Below are positions 23,873 through 32,236 of a stretch of 41,079 nt of DNA, one piece after another; within the stretch, counting starts at the first letter, position 1, and each line of letters opens with the position of its first letter. The stretch is from JAAZNV01 sp035358315 (GTDB lineage Bacteria > Patescibacteriota > WWE3 > UBA101185 > UBA10185): assembly GCA_035358315.1 (NCBI GenBank), contig DAOPPB010000005.1, forward strand, positions 1 to 41,079. Direction: 5' to 3'. The notes under the pieces are model-generated. The model was given only the letters and a program-made list of their open reading frames with translations, searched no databases and had not been told where the DNA came from. Made by a program: the position numbers and the translations under genes.

Positions 23873-24427
23873 TCAATAATTTACCCTTTTTACAATTCTC
23901 ATATTTTTTATCGGATAGTAAACCAGAACTGCCCTTCCAACTATCATTTCGTTTTTAACATATCCCCAATCTCTGGAATCCGTGCTTTTTTCACGGTTAT
24001 CTCCTAAAACTACAAAAGAATTTGCCGGAATAGTATATTCCGGTCCCTCCTCTAAGAGTCTTCTTCCTTTTGTTTGAGTTCCTTCCGGTAAATAATTTTC
24101 CGTTAACTTTTCTCCGTTAATATAAACCAATCCGTTTGAAATCTGAAATTTTTCTCCGGGAAGTCCTATTATTCTTTTTATCAGCAATCTGTCATTTTCA
24201 AATGGGTTTTTAAAGATTATGACATCCCCACGCTCAAGATTTGACAAATTCACCGATATTTTTTCTGCCAGCAATTGTTCTTTATCCTGGAAATTAGGAA
24301 CCATAGATTCTCCCGTGACCTCAAATAGTTGCCCGACAAAAAAATAAACAACCGAGAAAACCAACGCAAAAATTGTGAGAGTAAGCAAATAATCGGCAAT
24401 TGCAGTTTTTATCTTTTTATTACTCAT
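23873..24427 (-). CDS. lepB: Signal peptidase I
   Basis: This membrane-anchored serine protease removes signal peptides from Sec-exported proteins. The 184-residue protein has one N-terminal membrane helix (about 11-33). It has the catalytic Ser41 in TGESMVPNF, the general-base Lys84 in LLIKRIIGLPGE, and the box E motif GDNREKSTDSRDWG near 137-150. It is of the short, single-helix type. A TTG two codons upstream (24433) also opens the frame, but the ATG at 24427 fits the -10 box 9 bases upstream. The many exported proteins in this window are likely substrates. Confidence 0.95.
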   Translation of the reverse strand: MSNKKIKTAIADYLLTLTIFALVFSVVYFFVGQLFEVTGESMVPNFQDKEQLLAEKISVNLSNLERGDVIIFKNPFENDRLLIKRIIGLPGEKFQISNGLVYINGEKLTENYLPEGTQTKGRRLLEEGPEYTIPANSFVVLGDNREKSTDSRDWGYVKNEMIVGRAVLVYYPIKNMRIVKRVNY

Positions 24428-24436
24428 AGTCAATTA

Positions 24437-24465
24437 ATCTTATTCCTGATAAATTGGAACTACAA
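24437..24465 (-). promoter_or_regulatory. lepB promoter, near-leaderless
   Basis: Reading on the minus strand, TTGTAG (24465-24460), 17 bases and TAAGAT (24442-24437) end 9 bases before the ATG at 24427. No Shine-Dalgarno is present. Confidence 0.55.
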
Positions 24466-24509
24466 GGTGTAGTAAAATATACCTGCAGTGTTGTTTTAGC
24501 ATTGTTTTT

Positions 24510-24586
24510 GGGCTCATAGCTCAGACGGTTAGAGCGTTGCATTCACATTGCAAAGGTCTCAGGTTCGAGTCCTGATGAGCCCACCA
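24510..24586 (+). tRNA. tRNA-Val (CAC)
   Basis: A full cloverleaf: acceptor GGGCTCA pairs with TGAGCCC, anticodon stem TTGCA/TGCAA encloses loop TTCACAT with anticodon CAC, and the T arm is CAGG TTCGAGT CCTG. The discriminator is A and CCA is encoded. Confidence 0.95.
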
Positions 24587-24626
24587 AAATGACTTTAGAG
24601 GTGTCCATTGTTTTATCTGCCAGATA

Positions 24627-25862
24627 TTATTTAACAAAATATTCGTATAAAAGGTCCCATAAGTCTGTGTAGCCCCCATCGTATCCCAGAGCCCATATTC
24701 CTACCCCTCCAAGCTCGTGTTCTTTTATAAGGTCGTATTTGTATCTAAGCGACTCGGTATTTTCGTAATAAACGGTTCTTAGAGCATTGGTTTTAGGACT
24801 TACGTAGGTAAAATAAGGAGATTTTCCCTCGTTATTCCACTTTAGCTCGGGTGCAATTTTTATTATTGTTTCCAGGACATCTTCATAAGATTGAGCTTCT
24901 GAAAATCCGTTTTCATCAGATCCCGAAACTCTTTTCGCATATTGAGAATCGTCTTCAACAAGCCAATTGTAACCGTAGTAAGGGATGCCGAGAATTATCT
25001 TGTTCGGAGGAACCTTGGAAAGAAAATCCTTTATAGTTTCTTTTACATCAGAACCGGGACCTTCTATAGGGGAGATCGGTCCTACTTCTTCCGAAGTCGG
25101 TTGGTGGTAATCGTAAGCCATTATAAAAACACCATCTGCCGCCCGGCCCAAATTTTCCAGATCGGAGCTTACTCTTTTTTGAGTCGCTGAATCTCCAAAA
25201 GCCGAAACTACAAGATACGTGTTGCCGTACGTTTCGTCCATTTTGCTGTTTAAATATTCAACAAATTCAGAAAACTTTTTCGCTATATCCTCGTCAACTC
25301 CCTCCGCATGCTCGAAATTTAAGTTCACGTCCTTTATCCTTTTCTCATCCAGCTCAATTTTAAGATTTCTGATCAAAGTATCCCAGCATTCTCTACAATT
25401 TAGAAATTCATTATTTTCCTCGTCACTATGGGCAATGACTGTTAGAGCAAATCTTACATTTTTTTCTTTGCATTCTTTTATGAGATTTTTTAAATCTTCG
25501 TTGTTTTTCCAGTTATCGTAGCCCGGTTCTACAACAGAACTTCCGTCCTCTCCGTTTATGGTGGTAATAAAATTTCCATCTCCATCAAGATAAAGCCCAA
25601 AATAAGCAATGTCTGTGATCTTGTCTAATTGCAGGTATTTGATTTTATTTAGATTCCAATATGGAAGATATCCATATATTATTTTTTTCGGATGTTCTTT
25701 CTCTTTGGAGAAAAAAGAAAAGATGCTTGATTTATCGGAAAAAGGTGAAAAAACTTTTAAGTTTCTTTCATTCGGTTCTTTTTTACCCACAACCCAAAGC
25801 CCAGTAAAAAGGGCAAGAGCGAAAGCAAAAATACCGATGATAATTTTTATTTTTTTACTCAT
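24627..25862 (-). CDS. Membrane-anchored GH18-like (YaaH/chitinase-fold) protein
   Basis: This 411-residue protein has an N-terminal membrane anchor (about 5-25) followed by a TIM-barrel of the glycoside hydrolase 18 group. Strand motifs include IIYGYLPYWNLNKI near 62, RFALTVIAHS near 138, VFIMAYDYHQP near 246, KIILGIPYYGYNW near 291 and GVGIWALGYDGG near 389. The catalytic signature DxxDxDxE reads KDVNLNFE, keeping the Glu but with Lys and two Asn in place of the Asp residues. Relatives of the YaaH/SleL type cleave peptidoglycan or bind wall glycans. The altered motif makes activity uncertain. It is divergent from the GH-A-like gene. Confidence 0.85.
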   Translation of the reverse strand: MSKKIKIIIGIFAFALALFTGLWVVGKKEPNERNLKVFSPFSDKSSIFSFFSKEKEHPKKIIYGYLPYWNLNKIKYLQLDKITDIAYFGLYLDGDGNFITTINGEDGSSVVEPGYDNWKNNEDLKNLIKECKEKNVRFALTVIAHSDEENNEFLNCRECWDTLIRNLKIELDEKRIKDVNLNFEHAEGVDEDIAKKFSEFVEYLNSKMDETYGNTYLVVSAFGDSATQKRVSSDLENLGRAADGVFIMAYDYHQPTSEEVGPISPIEGPGSDVKETIKDFLSKVPPNKIILGIPYYGYNWLVEDDSQYAKRVSGSDENGFSEAQSYEDVLETIIKIAPELKWNNEGKSPYFTYVSPKTNALRTVYYENTESLRYKYDLIKEHELGGVGIWALGYDGGYTDLWDLLYEYFVK

Positions 25863-25912
25863 TCAGTACTCAATTTTACACGATAAATATCAGGACGTCT
25901 CAAGTTATAAAA

Positions 25913-25921
25913 TGATAAAAT
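25913..25921 (+). promoter_or_regulatory. Extended -10 element of the GH-A-like gene
   Basis: TGa-TAAAAT ends 9 bases before the ATG at 25931, again without a Shine-Dalgarno. It lies in the 68-bp gap between two divergent hydrolase genes. Confidence 0.4.
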
Positions 25922-25930
25922 TAATAAGTT

Positions 25931-27151
25931 ATGGATAAGCTCGGGAAAGGGGTTAAAACTCCTGTCAGAAATGTTATTTTTTTTGTCCTTGTTCTTACTG
26001 CTTCGGTTTTGATTTATAAAGAATTTGTTGAAAAAAAAGAGCAGAATGAGGTAAATGAAGCAGATTTGAGTTTTGTTTTTAATGCAGAGGAAAACTGGGA
26101 TGAAAGCGAACCTTGCGCGGTTGTTCAAAATATCCGGTACGTTTATTATACAGACGCCGATCCTCTTTGGAAGGAAAATAATAAATTCGGACTTTACATA
26201 TATGCCGAAGATAAGGATTTCTTTGAAATCGCTCAGAATCTTGTGAATTCAAATGGCGGGGAATGGGGATATGTTTTAATTCCTTATAATGTAAAAGATT
26301 ATGATAAGGGAAAGTGGGGTAGGGTTTTTGACCAATTGATAAGCAAAAAATTGATTCCGGTAATACAACTTTGGAATGTAGATATTGAACATTATCAAAA
26401 ACAAACAAAAAAAGCAGCGGAATTTTTAAACACTTTTGTTTGGCCCATAAAATACAGGTATATAAGTGTTTACAATGAGCCTAATGATGATAAGTTTTGG
26501 AACGGGGACGCGGATCCGTCAGAATACGCGGAAGTTTTGGATTATACGATAAAAACTTTTAAAAATGTAAACCCGAACTTTTATATGCTTAACGGTGCTT
26601 TTAATGTCAGTGCTCCCAATAGTAATGAAAGCTTAGATTCCTTTGAATTTATGAGAAAAATGAATGAGAAAGTTCCGGGGATTTTTGAAAAACTTGATGG
26701 GTGGGCATCGCATCCCTATCCCCAACCCAATTTTTCCGGAAGTCCGTACGATACCGGTAGATGGAGCATACGGGCATACGAGGAAGAATTGAAGTTTTTA
26801 AAAGATGAGCTTAAGCTTAATAAAGATCTGCCGGTTTTTATAACAGAAACGGGATGGGCTCATGCGGAAGGGGAGAGTTACGACAGCTCCTACTTACCGG
26901 TGGAAAAGGTTGCTGAGAACTTCAAAATAGCCTTTGAAGATGTATGGCTTAAAGACGACAGAGTTAGAGCGGTAATGCCCTTTACAATAAGGTACGACCC
27001 ACCGTATGATCATTTTTCTTGGGTAAATAAAGATAAAGTTCCTTATCTGCATTATGAAACTGTGAAAAAAATAAAGAAAATTGAAGGAAAACCTCCGGTA
27101 TTATCTTCTGGTGATATGAATATTTATAACTGCTCAAAGGGGCAAGAATAA
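25931..27151 (+). CDS. Membrane-anchored clan GH-A-like glycoside hydrolase
   Basis: This 406-residue protein has an N-terminal anchor (about 13-30) and a (beta/alpha)8-barrel of the clan GH-A kind (GH5/GH39-like). The two catalytic glutamates can be placed: Glu183 in ISVYNEPND (acid/base) and Glu306 in VFITETGWAH (nucleophile). LDGWASHPYPQPNFSG near 255 and a Trp-rich substrate region are also typical. Such enzymes cut or remodel beta-linked glycans, and the target here is not known. Its stop overlaps the Wzx-like ATG by one base, so it belongs with the polysaccharide export genes and may trim the same polymer. Confidence 0.82.
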   Translation: MDKLGKGVKTPVRNVIFFVLVLTASVLIYKEFVEKKEQNEVNEADLSFVFNAEENWDESEPCAVVQNIRYVYYTDADPLWKENNKFGLYIYAEDKDFFEIAQNLVNSNGGEWGYVLIPYNVKDYDKGKWGRVFDQLISKKLIPVIQLWNVDIEHYQKQTKKAAEFLNTFVWPIKYRYISVYNEPNDDKFWNGDADPSEYAEVLDYTIKTFKNVNPNFYMLNGAFNVSAPNSNESLDSFEFMRKMNEKVPGIFEKLDGWASHPYPQPNFSGSPYDTGRWSIRAYEEELKFLKDELKLNKDLPVFITETGWAHAEGESYDSSYLPVEKVAENFKIAFEDVWLKDDRVRAVMPFTIRYDPPYDHFSWVNKDKVPYLHYETVKKIKKIEGKPPVLSSGDMNIYNCSKGQE

Positions 27152-28440
27152 TGTTTAAAAAATTCAAATCCTATACTGCAACCAAGGTTGCTGCGAATAC
27201 AGTTTATCAGATAGCAGGAAAGATAATTAGTATGTCAATTACGATGCTGGCCGTAATGATTATAACCAGGTCGTATGGAAGAGAGGAATATGGCGCTTTT
27301 AGCTTGATGCAGTCCTGGCCGGCCCTTTTTTTTGTAATAGTCGACTTTGGAGTAAATGCTATTGCGGCAAGAGAACTCACAAAGGACTGGAGTAACGCCG
27401 GAAAATATCTTGGAAATATTCTGATAATAAGATTTTTATTTTCATTGCTTATTATTGCTTTACTTTCCGTAGTTTTGAAATTTTTCCCCTACTCTCCCGA
27501 ATTAAGAATGGGTATAACACTGGGTCTTTTCATTCTTCTTACTCAATCTCTATACTCTACGGCTAATATTTTTTTTCAAGTTAAACTGAGATACGATTTC
27601 TCAACCATTGCTTACATTTTAGGATATGCGGTAATTTTCATTTTGATTTTGGTTCTTTCAAAGTCTAATGCTGATATAATGTGGGTTAATTTTTCTTATG
27701 TAATAGGCGGAATAATAACTTTTGTTGTCAGTTTGTTATTTCTTAGGAAGATGGGTGTCACCCCGGATTTTTCTCTTGATAAGAATCTTCTAAAATATCT
27801 GTTTTCGGCCTCTCTTCCTATTGGAATTATGTTTATATTCAGTCAGATGAGTTTTAAGGAAGACGCTTTAATGCTTTCAATTTTGAAACTTCCATCTTCC
27901 TATGGTTTGGGCAACACCGAAAGTGTTGCTGTTTATGCTTTGGCGTATAAAGTTTTCGAAGTTTTACTTGTCGTTCCGACCTTTTTTATGAATTCGGTTT
28001 ATCCCGTTCTGGTAGGGGACATGGCAAAAGGGGAAGATAGATTGAGGAAAACTTTTTCACGGGTTATTTATTTTTCAATTCTCTCCGGTGTTTTAGTAGG
28101 TTCACTGGGAGTAGTGTTTGCGCCGCTAGCCGTAAAAATATTAGGAGGAAATGAGTTTTTTCAATCCATCGGTGTTTTAAGAATACTTTCGGGAGGCCTT
28201 TTTATTTTTTATCTGACATCTCCGCTTTCCTGGTTGATAGTTACCTTGGGCTACCAGAAGTATCTTCCCTGGATATACTTTATAAGTTTTTCTTTTAATA
28301 TGATTTCCAATTTTATTTTTATACCCAAATATTCTTTTTATGGCGCTTCATGGATAACCATCGCTTCGGAGTTTATTGTTCTTATTTTACTTGGTTTTTT
28401 TGCCCGAAAATCTTGGAATCTCAAATATGCTAAATCTTAG
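27151..28440 (+). CDS. Wzx-like polysaccharide flippase
   Basis: This 429-residue polytopic protein has 12 or so membrane helices with the MVF/MATE-superfamily layout of lipid-linked oligosaccharide flippases. The N-terminus reads NTVYQIAGKIISMSITMLAV, followed by ARELTKD after helix 2, the usual place for a charged loop. Wzx proteins turn undecaprenyl-linked repeat units across the membrane. It starts on the last base of the upstream hydrolase stop and overlaps the next gene, a Wzy/WaaL-type ligase, by 14 bases, so export and polymerisation or ligation are encoded together. Confidence 0.88.
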   Translation: MFKKFKSYTATKVAANTVYQIAGKIISMSITMLAVMIITRSYGREEYGAFSLMQSWPALFFVIVDFGVNAIAARELTKDWSNAGKYLGNILIIRFLFSLLIIALLSVVLKFFPYSPELRMGITLGLFILLTQSLYSTANIFFQVKLRYDFSTIAYILGYAVIFILILVLSKSNADIMWVNFSYVIGGIITFVVSLLFLRKMGVTPDFSLDKNLLKYLFSASLPIGIMFIFSQMSFKEDALMLSILKLPSSYGLGNTESVAVYALAYKVFEVLLVVPTFFMNSVYPVLVGDMAKGEDRLRKTFSRVIYFSILSGVLVGSLGVVFAPLAVKILGGNEFFQSIGVLRILSGGLFIFYLTSPLSWLIVTLGYQKYLPWIYFISFSFNMISNFIFIPKYSFYGASWITIASEFIVLILLGFFARKSWNLKYAKS

Positions 28441-29689
28441 CTTTTACATCACGTTGCTTTTGTTGAGCTTAAATCAGCTTGTGTCTGTTTCCAAAAGTGA
28501 AGGGATGAATATCTATCTTTTTGACATAGCTATCGCGCTTTTCTCCTTTTTAGGAGTTGTTTATTTTGCACTTGTAAAAAAATCCTTCAGAATACCGAAA
28601 AATTCTTTTCTCTTTGCGATTTTTTCCGTCTTTGCACTTGCTTCCCTAGTTTTTTCTTTTTCTACATTGGAAATACCTGCAGAGGATTTTGTTGTCAGCG
28701 CCTTTTATCTGTTCAGGTTTTTTTCGTATCTTCTTTCAGGAGTAGTCGTTTTTAATATGATGGATAAAAAATTAATAACGAAGGAAAAGATTTTCAAGGC
28801 TTTTATATACTCCGGTGTTTTTCTTGCTATTATAGGTTTTATCCAACTTTTAGTACTGCCTGATTTTACGGTTTTGGATCCTGAACTTGGATGGGATCCT
28901 CATAAAAACCGTTTGGCTTCAACTTTTTTTGACCCGAACTTTGTCGGTGCCTATTTCGTTATTTGTTTAGTTTTGCTTTTGGAGAAATTTTTTCCGGAAA
29001 AAAGAAAAGGGGATATGGATTTTCAGAATCTCAAGCATACTGAGGATTTTGCTAAAGTATCGGATGAATTTCCTAAACCGAAAAAAGGAGACTTTATTGC
29101 TTTTTTAATAATATTTACCGCCCTGGTTCTAACTTTTTCCAGAAGTGCCTGGGGAATGCTTGGGGTTGCGATTTTGCTCTATGGGTTGTTTAGATCTCGG
29201 GTATTGTTAATTGCGGCGTTTATAGTGGTTTTTTTGGCCTATTTTGCCATTCCCAGGGTGCAAACAAGATTATCCGGTATTACCGACCCGGCCGATTCTG
29301 CCAGTCTCAGGCTGGTTTCCTGGAGAAATGCTCTTGAAATTGTAAAAGATAACTTTTGGACGGGAGTAGGATTTAACTCCTATCGTTATGCTCAAGAGGA
29401 ATATGGGTTTCTGGATATCGGGGAGGAAAATGTTCATTCAGCAACAGGATCTGATTCAAGTCTTCTTTTCGTTTTTGCGACAACAGGTATTTTAGGATTT
29501 TTGTCTTATTTTTTGGCTTTGATTTTTCCACTTTTCGGTGCCTCTGCAAAAAAAGGAGAGAGAAGTTTAATTTCCGCATCGGTAATCTTACCTCTTTTAT
29601 TGGAATCTCAGTTTATAAACAGCCTGTTTTATCCGCAGATTATGTTTTTGGTTTTCTGTGTATTATTTATTGACTCTTCGAATATTTGA
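28427..29689 (+). CDS. O-antigen ligase/polymerase-like membrane protein
   Basis: This 420-residue protein has about 11 membrane helices and a long extracytoplasmic loop carrying the Wzy_C/WaaL signature: STFFDPNFVGAYF near 170, TFSRSAWGMLGVA near 240, then GVGFNSYRYAQEEYG and ENVHSATGSDSSLLFVF near 325-360. These enzymes join or polymerise lipid-linked glycans. The frame opens at 28376, but the ATG at 28427 gives a normal first helix and only a 14-base overlap with the flippase gene. The last 23 bases overlap the convergent Ig-like gene tail to tail. Confidence 0.85.
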   Translation: MLNLSFYITLLLLSLNQLVSVSKSEGMNIYLFDIAIALFSFLGVVYFALVKKSFRIPKNSFLFAIFSVFALASLVFSFSTLEIPAEDFVVSAFYLFRFFSYLLSGVVVFNMMDKKLITKEKIFKAFIYSGVFLAIIGFIQLLVLPDFTVLDPELGWDPHKNRLASTFFDPNFVGAYFVICLVLLLEKFFPEKRKGDMDFQNLKHTEDFAKVSDEFPKPKKGDFIAFLIIFTALVLTFSRSAWGMLGVAILLYGLFRSRVLLIAAFIVVFLAYFAIPRVQTRLSGITDPADSASLRLVSWRNALEIVKDNFWTGVGFNSYRYAQEEYGFLDIGEENVHSATGSDSSLLFVFATTGILGFLSYFLALIFPLFGASAKKGERSLISASVILPLLLESQFINSLFYPQIMFLVFCVLFIDSSNI

Positions 29690-30395
29690 CTGTAATTTCT
29701 TTTGAGGATTTGTTTCCCGCCAAATCTGTGGCTTCAATGTTTATTTTTACTTCTCCTTCATTAACGGATAGTAAATAACTGAAGGATAGGTCGGAGTTCT
29801 GAATAGCAGTTCTCTCGTTTATGCTGATATTGGCTTTTTCACTTATTTTTCCTTTGATTTCAATTCTTTTGTTTAGATTTTTTATTGTTTCGCCATCTTT
29901 CGGGCTTTCTATTGTTATTTTAGGAGGTTCTTTATCATAAACTATTACCAGAAACTCTGAGCTATCACTCTCATTTCCGTTGTTGTCGTAAGATTTAGCA
30001 AAAATTGTGTTTGTTCCGGAGTTAAGTTGAATATCGGGGAATGTAAAAATTCCATCATTACCGGCGGTAGTGGATCCTTTTTCAGGCCCGTTTACAAATA
30101 TCTTAACTATTGCTCCCGAAAGAGCTTTTCCCATAAGTGTTATTTTATCTTTGTTAGTTGCCTTTGGAGCATTAATAAATACCGGAGGCATGGGTTTGGG
30201 CGTTGGTACATACCCGGGGTCGTTTCTGTGTTTTGAAAAATATCCGAATAAGGAGCCTATTTGTGGCGCAAAAACGAAAAAACCAAGTATACCGATAGTC
30301 AAAACTATTAAAATAGCCAGCACTCTTTTTCTCAGAGTTTGTTCCAGGTCTTTCTCCGATAATCTTTTGATATTTTTTGCTTTATCTCTTTTCAT
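29667..30395 (-). CDS. Bitopic protein with Ig-like repeats
   Basis: This 242-residue protein has a basic cytoplasmic tail, one membrane helix (about 26-46), a Pro-rich hinge (YVPTPKPMPPVF) and two beta-sandwich, Ig-like domains. The first runs about 73-150 (DKITLMGKALSGAIVKIFVNG, then SGTNTIFAKSYDNNGNES). The second runs about 155-240 (PPKITIESPKDGETIKN, then INIEATDLAGNKSS). These resemble bacterial Big/bacuni-type repeats that project surface modules. No catalytic motif is seen. It is probably a surface structural or adhesive protein. Confidence 0.75.
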   Translation of the reverse strand: MKRDKAKNIKRLSEKDLEQTLRKRVLAILIVLTIGILGFFVFAPQIGSLFGYFSKHRNDPGYVPTPKPMPPVFINAPKATNKDKITLMGKALSGAIVKIFVNGPEKGSTTAGNDGIFTFPDIQLNSGTNTIFAKSYDNNGNESDSSEFLVIVYDKEPPKITIESPKDGETIKNLNKRIEIKGKISEKANISINERTAIQNSDLSFSYLLSVNEGEVKINIEATDLAGNKSSKEITVKYSKSQ

Positions 30396-30470
30396 GTTTA
30401 ACTACTACTTACACGGTATAAATTAATAATGCGTTAATTTTTAATAATTTTTACAAAATGACTCGATATT

Positions 30471-31349
30471 TTAAATTATTTCTCTTTTTATGAAATCAAT
30501 CAACTCGTCTTTTATGTCAGGTCTTTGCATCGCGAATTTGAGTGTCGCTTCCGTGAATCTCAAAGGATCCCCCGTTGTGAGCCACTCCCCTTCAATAGGT
30601 TTGGCTATTATCTTTTCACCTCTTTTTGCTAGATTATTTAAAATATCCGCGAGCCATAATTCGTTTCCCTTTCCAAGAACTCTTTTTTCTGCTTCTTTTA
30701 CAACATCGTACGACAAAACAAATCTTCCGAACTGAGCCATTTGCGATGGGGCGTCTTCCATTGTAGGCTTCTCTGTTAGCCCCGATATTTCATATTTACT
30801 CTCGGGATTTTCCTTGTAGGCAACAATACCGTATTTTGAAACTTCTTTTAACGGTACTTCCTGGACGGCAATTACCGCTTTGGGGTTCTCCTCCTCAAAA
30901 ACATCCATAAGTTGTTTGGTAACAGGGATATTTGAAATGGTTAAGTCATCCCCAAACATATAGACGAAACTTTCTCCTTCTTTCAGAAATTTTTTAGCAG
31001 CTAGGATAGGAGAGCCGTTTCCGTATGGTAAATCTTTATCCTGTGGCTTGAATCTCATTTTTGCCATTTTTGTGATTTCTTTTATTTCTTTGGCAAGTTC
31101 CGATTTGCCGGTTTCCGTCAGTATTTTTTCCAGTTTTCCGTCACGTGAAAAATATTGATTAAATGTTTTAAACCCGGGCCTTGTAATTACTATGACTTCT
31201 TTTATTCCGGAATCAGCAAGTTCCTTTACTAGGTACTGAATTATAGGGGCATTTAGTATAGGTAGCATTTCTTTTGGAATGCTTTTTGTAGCGGGAAGAA
31301 ATCTTGTTCCGAGTCCTGCGGCTGCAATTACGGCTTTTTTTGTTTTCAT
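30471..31349 (-). CDS. galU: UTP-glucose-1-phosphate uridylyltransferase
   Basis: GalU makes UDP-glucose from UTP and glucose-1-phosphate, a sugar donor for the neighbouring polysaccharide genes. The 292-residue protein has the nucleotidyltransferase signature AAGLGTRFLPATKSIPKEML (10-29), IQYLVKELADSGIKEVIVIT, the FVYMFGDDLTIS block near 128 and GRFVLSYDVV near 209. Its length is typical of bacterial GalU. Its -10 element (TGg-TAAAAT, 31364-31356 on the minus strand) ends 6 bases before the ATG, so the mRNA is probably leaderless. Confidence 0.95.
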   Translation of the reverse strand: MKTKKAVIAAAGLGTRFLPATKSIPKEMLPILNAPIIQYLVKELADSGIKEVIVITRPGFKTFNQYFSRDGKLEKILTETGKSELAKEIKEITKMAKMRFKPQDKDLPYGNGSPILAAKKFLKEGESFVYMFGDDLTISNIPVTKQLMDVFEEENPKAVIAVQEVPLKEVSKYGIVAYKENPESKYEISGLTEKPTMEDAPSQMAQFGRFVLSYDVVKEAEKRVLGKGNELWLADILNNLAKRGEKIIAKPIEGEWLTTGDPLRFTEATLKFAMQRPDIKDELIDFIKREII

Positions 31350-31390
31350 GAAAATATTTTACCAAATTTCGGAGATTTATTTTTGTAATT

Positions 31391-31438
31391 TTGAAAAAAA
31401 AACGGGATAGGTTTTTGTTTTGAAAAAATCCTATCCCG
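31391..31438 (-). terminator. Intrinsic terminator of the two-gene small membrane operon
   Basis: On the minus strand a perfect 9-bp stem CGGGATAGG/CCTATCCCG (31438-31430 with 31411-31403) is followed at once by a run of nine T. It lies 7 bases past the stop of the 43-residue ORF and upstream of galU. Confidence 0.85.
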
Positions 31439-31444
31439 AATTTA

Positions 31445-31576
31445 TTAAAAAATCTCCATCAATATTACTACTATCGTTATAACTAAACCCCCGACAAATG
31501 CCAGAGCAATCCACCATATTTCTTTTGGAAGATCGTCCGGCATTCCCGTCACATTTTTGTGATTTTCATCTTCCAT
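31445..31576 (-). CDS. 43-residue single-pass membrane protein
   Basis: A short ORF begins at ATG 31576 after a very strong ribosome site (GGAGGAGATAAAGGA just upstream). It encodes an acidic, polar N-terminus (MEDENHKNVTGMPDDLP) and one membrane helix (about 19-42) running to the C-terminus. The ATG, the Shine-Dalgarno, the position 41 bases after the 74-residue gene and the terminator directly after its stop all support a real gene. I recognise no family. The pairing suggests a small two-subunit membrane complex. Confidence 0.65.
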   Translation of the reverse strand: MEDENHKNVTGMPDDLPKEIWWIALAFVGGLVITIVVILMEIF

Positions 31577-31617
31577 TCCTTTATCTCCTCCAAAGATCTT
31601 TTTTTCAATTTCACAAT

Positions 31618-31842
31618 CTACTTCTTACTCCTATTATAATTCTTAGGGGTAGCCATAGGCTTTTCCTTTTTTTCTTTGTTTTCTGATGGGTATAGCAAAA
31701 AAACTACCGCCATCAAAGTATAGGTAACTGCCAGGACGGTACCTGCAGCCGTCTCCCCCAAACCCTTGAATCTTAGAAATATTGCTATCCCCAAGATCAA
31801 AAACAATGAGAAGGAAAATACCTTTCCAGGATGTTTTTTCAT
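31618..31842 (-). CDS. 74-residue two-helix membrane protein
   Basis: This small basic protein has two membrane helices (about 7-24 and 34-51) and a Lys-rich tail (about 52-74). The start at 31842 is chosen because AAAAAGGAGAGAAAA lies directly upstream and because a promoter -10 box sits at 31900-31895, which excludes the in-frame ATG at 31896. The second helix and preceding Gly/Glu turn (KGLGETAAGTVLAVTYTLMA) resemble small two-helix proteins such as AtpZ-like factors, but the match is too weak to name it. It is the first gene of a two-gene operon. Confidence 0.65.
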   Translation of the reverse strand: MKKHPGKVFSFSLFLILGIAIFLRFKGLGETAAGTVLAVTYTLMAVVFLLYPSENKEKKEKPMATPKNYNRSKK

Positions 31843-31894
31843 TTTTCTCTCCTTTTTATTATTTGTTATATTTTTGGTTAATCTTATCTTCGTC

Positions 31895-31923
31895 ATTATA
31901 CCCCATAGTAGTAGAATTGTCCA
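31895..31923 (-). promoter_or_regulatory. Promoter of the small membrane protein operon
   Basis: On the minus strand TGGACA (31923-31918), 17 bases, and a perfect TATAAT (31900-31895). The predicted leader of about 45 bases carries a strong Shine-Dalgarno. Confidence 0.7.
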
Positions 31924-31987
31924 GTTAAGGTTTTAAATGTTTGTAGCAGTACACGAGGCCTTATTTTGCATAATTTATCGGATTTTA

Positions 31988-32062
31988 TGGAGCCGAAGGT
32001 GGGAATCGGACCCACAACCTAACGCTTACGATGCGCTTGCTCTACCATTGAGCTACTTCGGC
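31988..32062 (-). tRNA. tRNA-Thr (CGT)
   Basis: Reading the minus strand: acceptor GCCGAAG/CTTCGGC, D arm GCTC-AATGGTA-GAGC, anticodon loop ATCGTAA with anticodon CGT, T arm GTGGG TCCGATT CCCAC, discriminator T and encoded CCA. Confidence 0.94.
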
Positions 32063-32200
32063 ATAAAATATTGCGGCATGTCAAAATAAAATTAAATATA
32101 CCGGGCATCAGTTTATCGCTATCTTGCCGACTATTGTATTCTACAAATTATGTCTGAAAAAAGCCACTTCGCTTATCTGTGCTTTTCGGATTTTCTTTGT

Positions 32201-32229
32201 TTGCAGTAATTTAATTTCTAAATTAGACT
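32201..32229 (+). promoter_or_regulatory. Promoter of the GT-C-like gene, leaderless
   Basis: TTGCAG (32201-32206), a 17-base spacer and TAGACT (32224-32229) place +1 at about 32236. This supports the ATG at 32237 as start rather than the GTG one codon before. Confidence 0.5.
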
Positions 32230-32236
32230 ATATGTG

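Noticed and set aside
24428..24433. TTG start for lepB
   Set aside because: The ATG at 24427 is two codons on and fits the promoter spacing.
28376..28426. Longer N-terminus for the O-antigen ligase-like gene
   Set aside because: It would overlap the flippase gene by 65 bases and adds no sensible helix. The ATG at 28427 is typical.
31843..31896. Longer N-terminus for the 74-residue membrane protein
   Set aside because: That ATG sits within the promoter -10 region. A strong ribosome site marks 31842.
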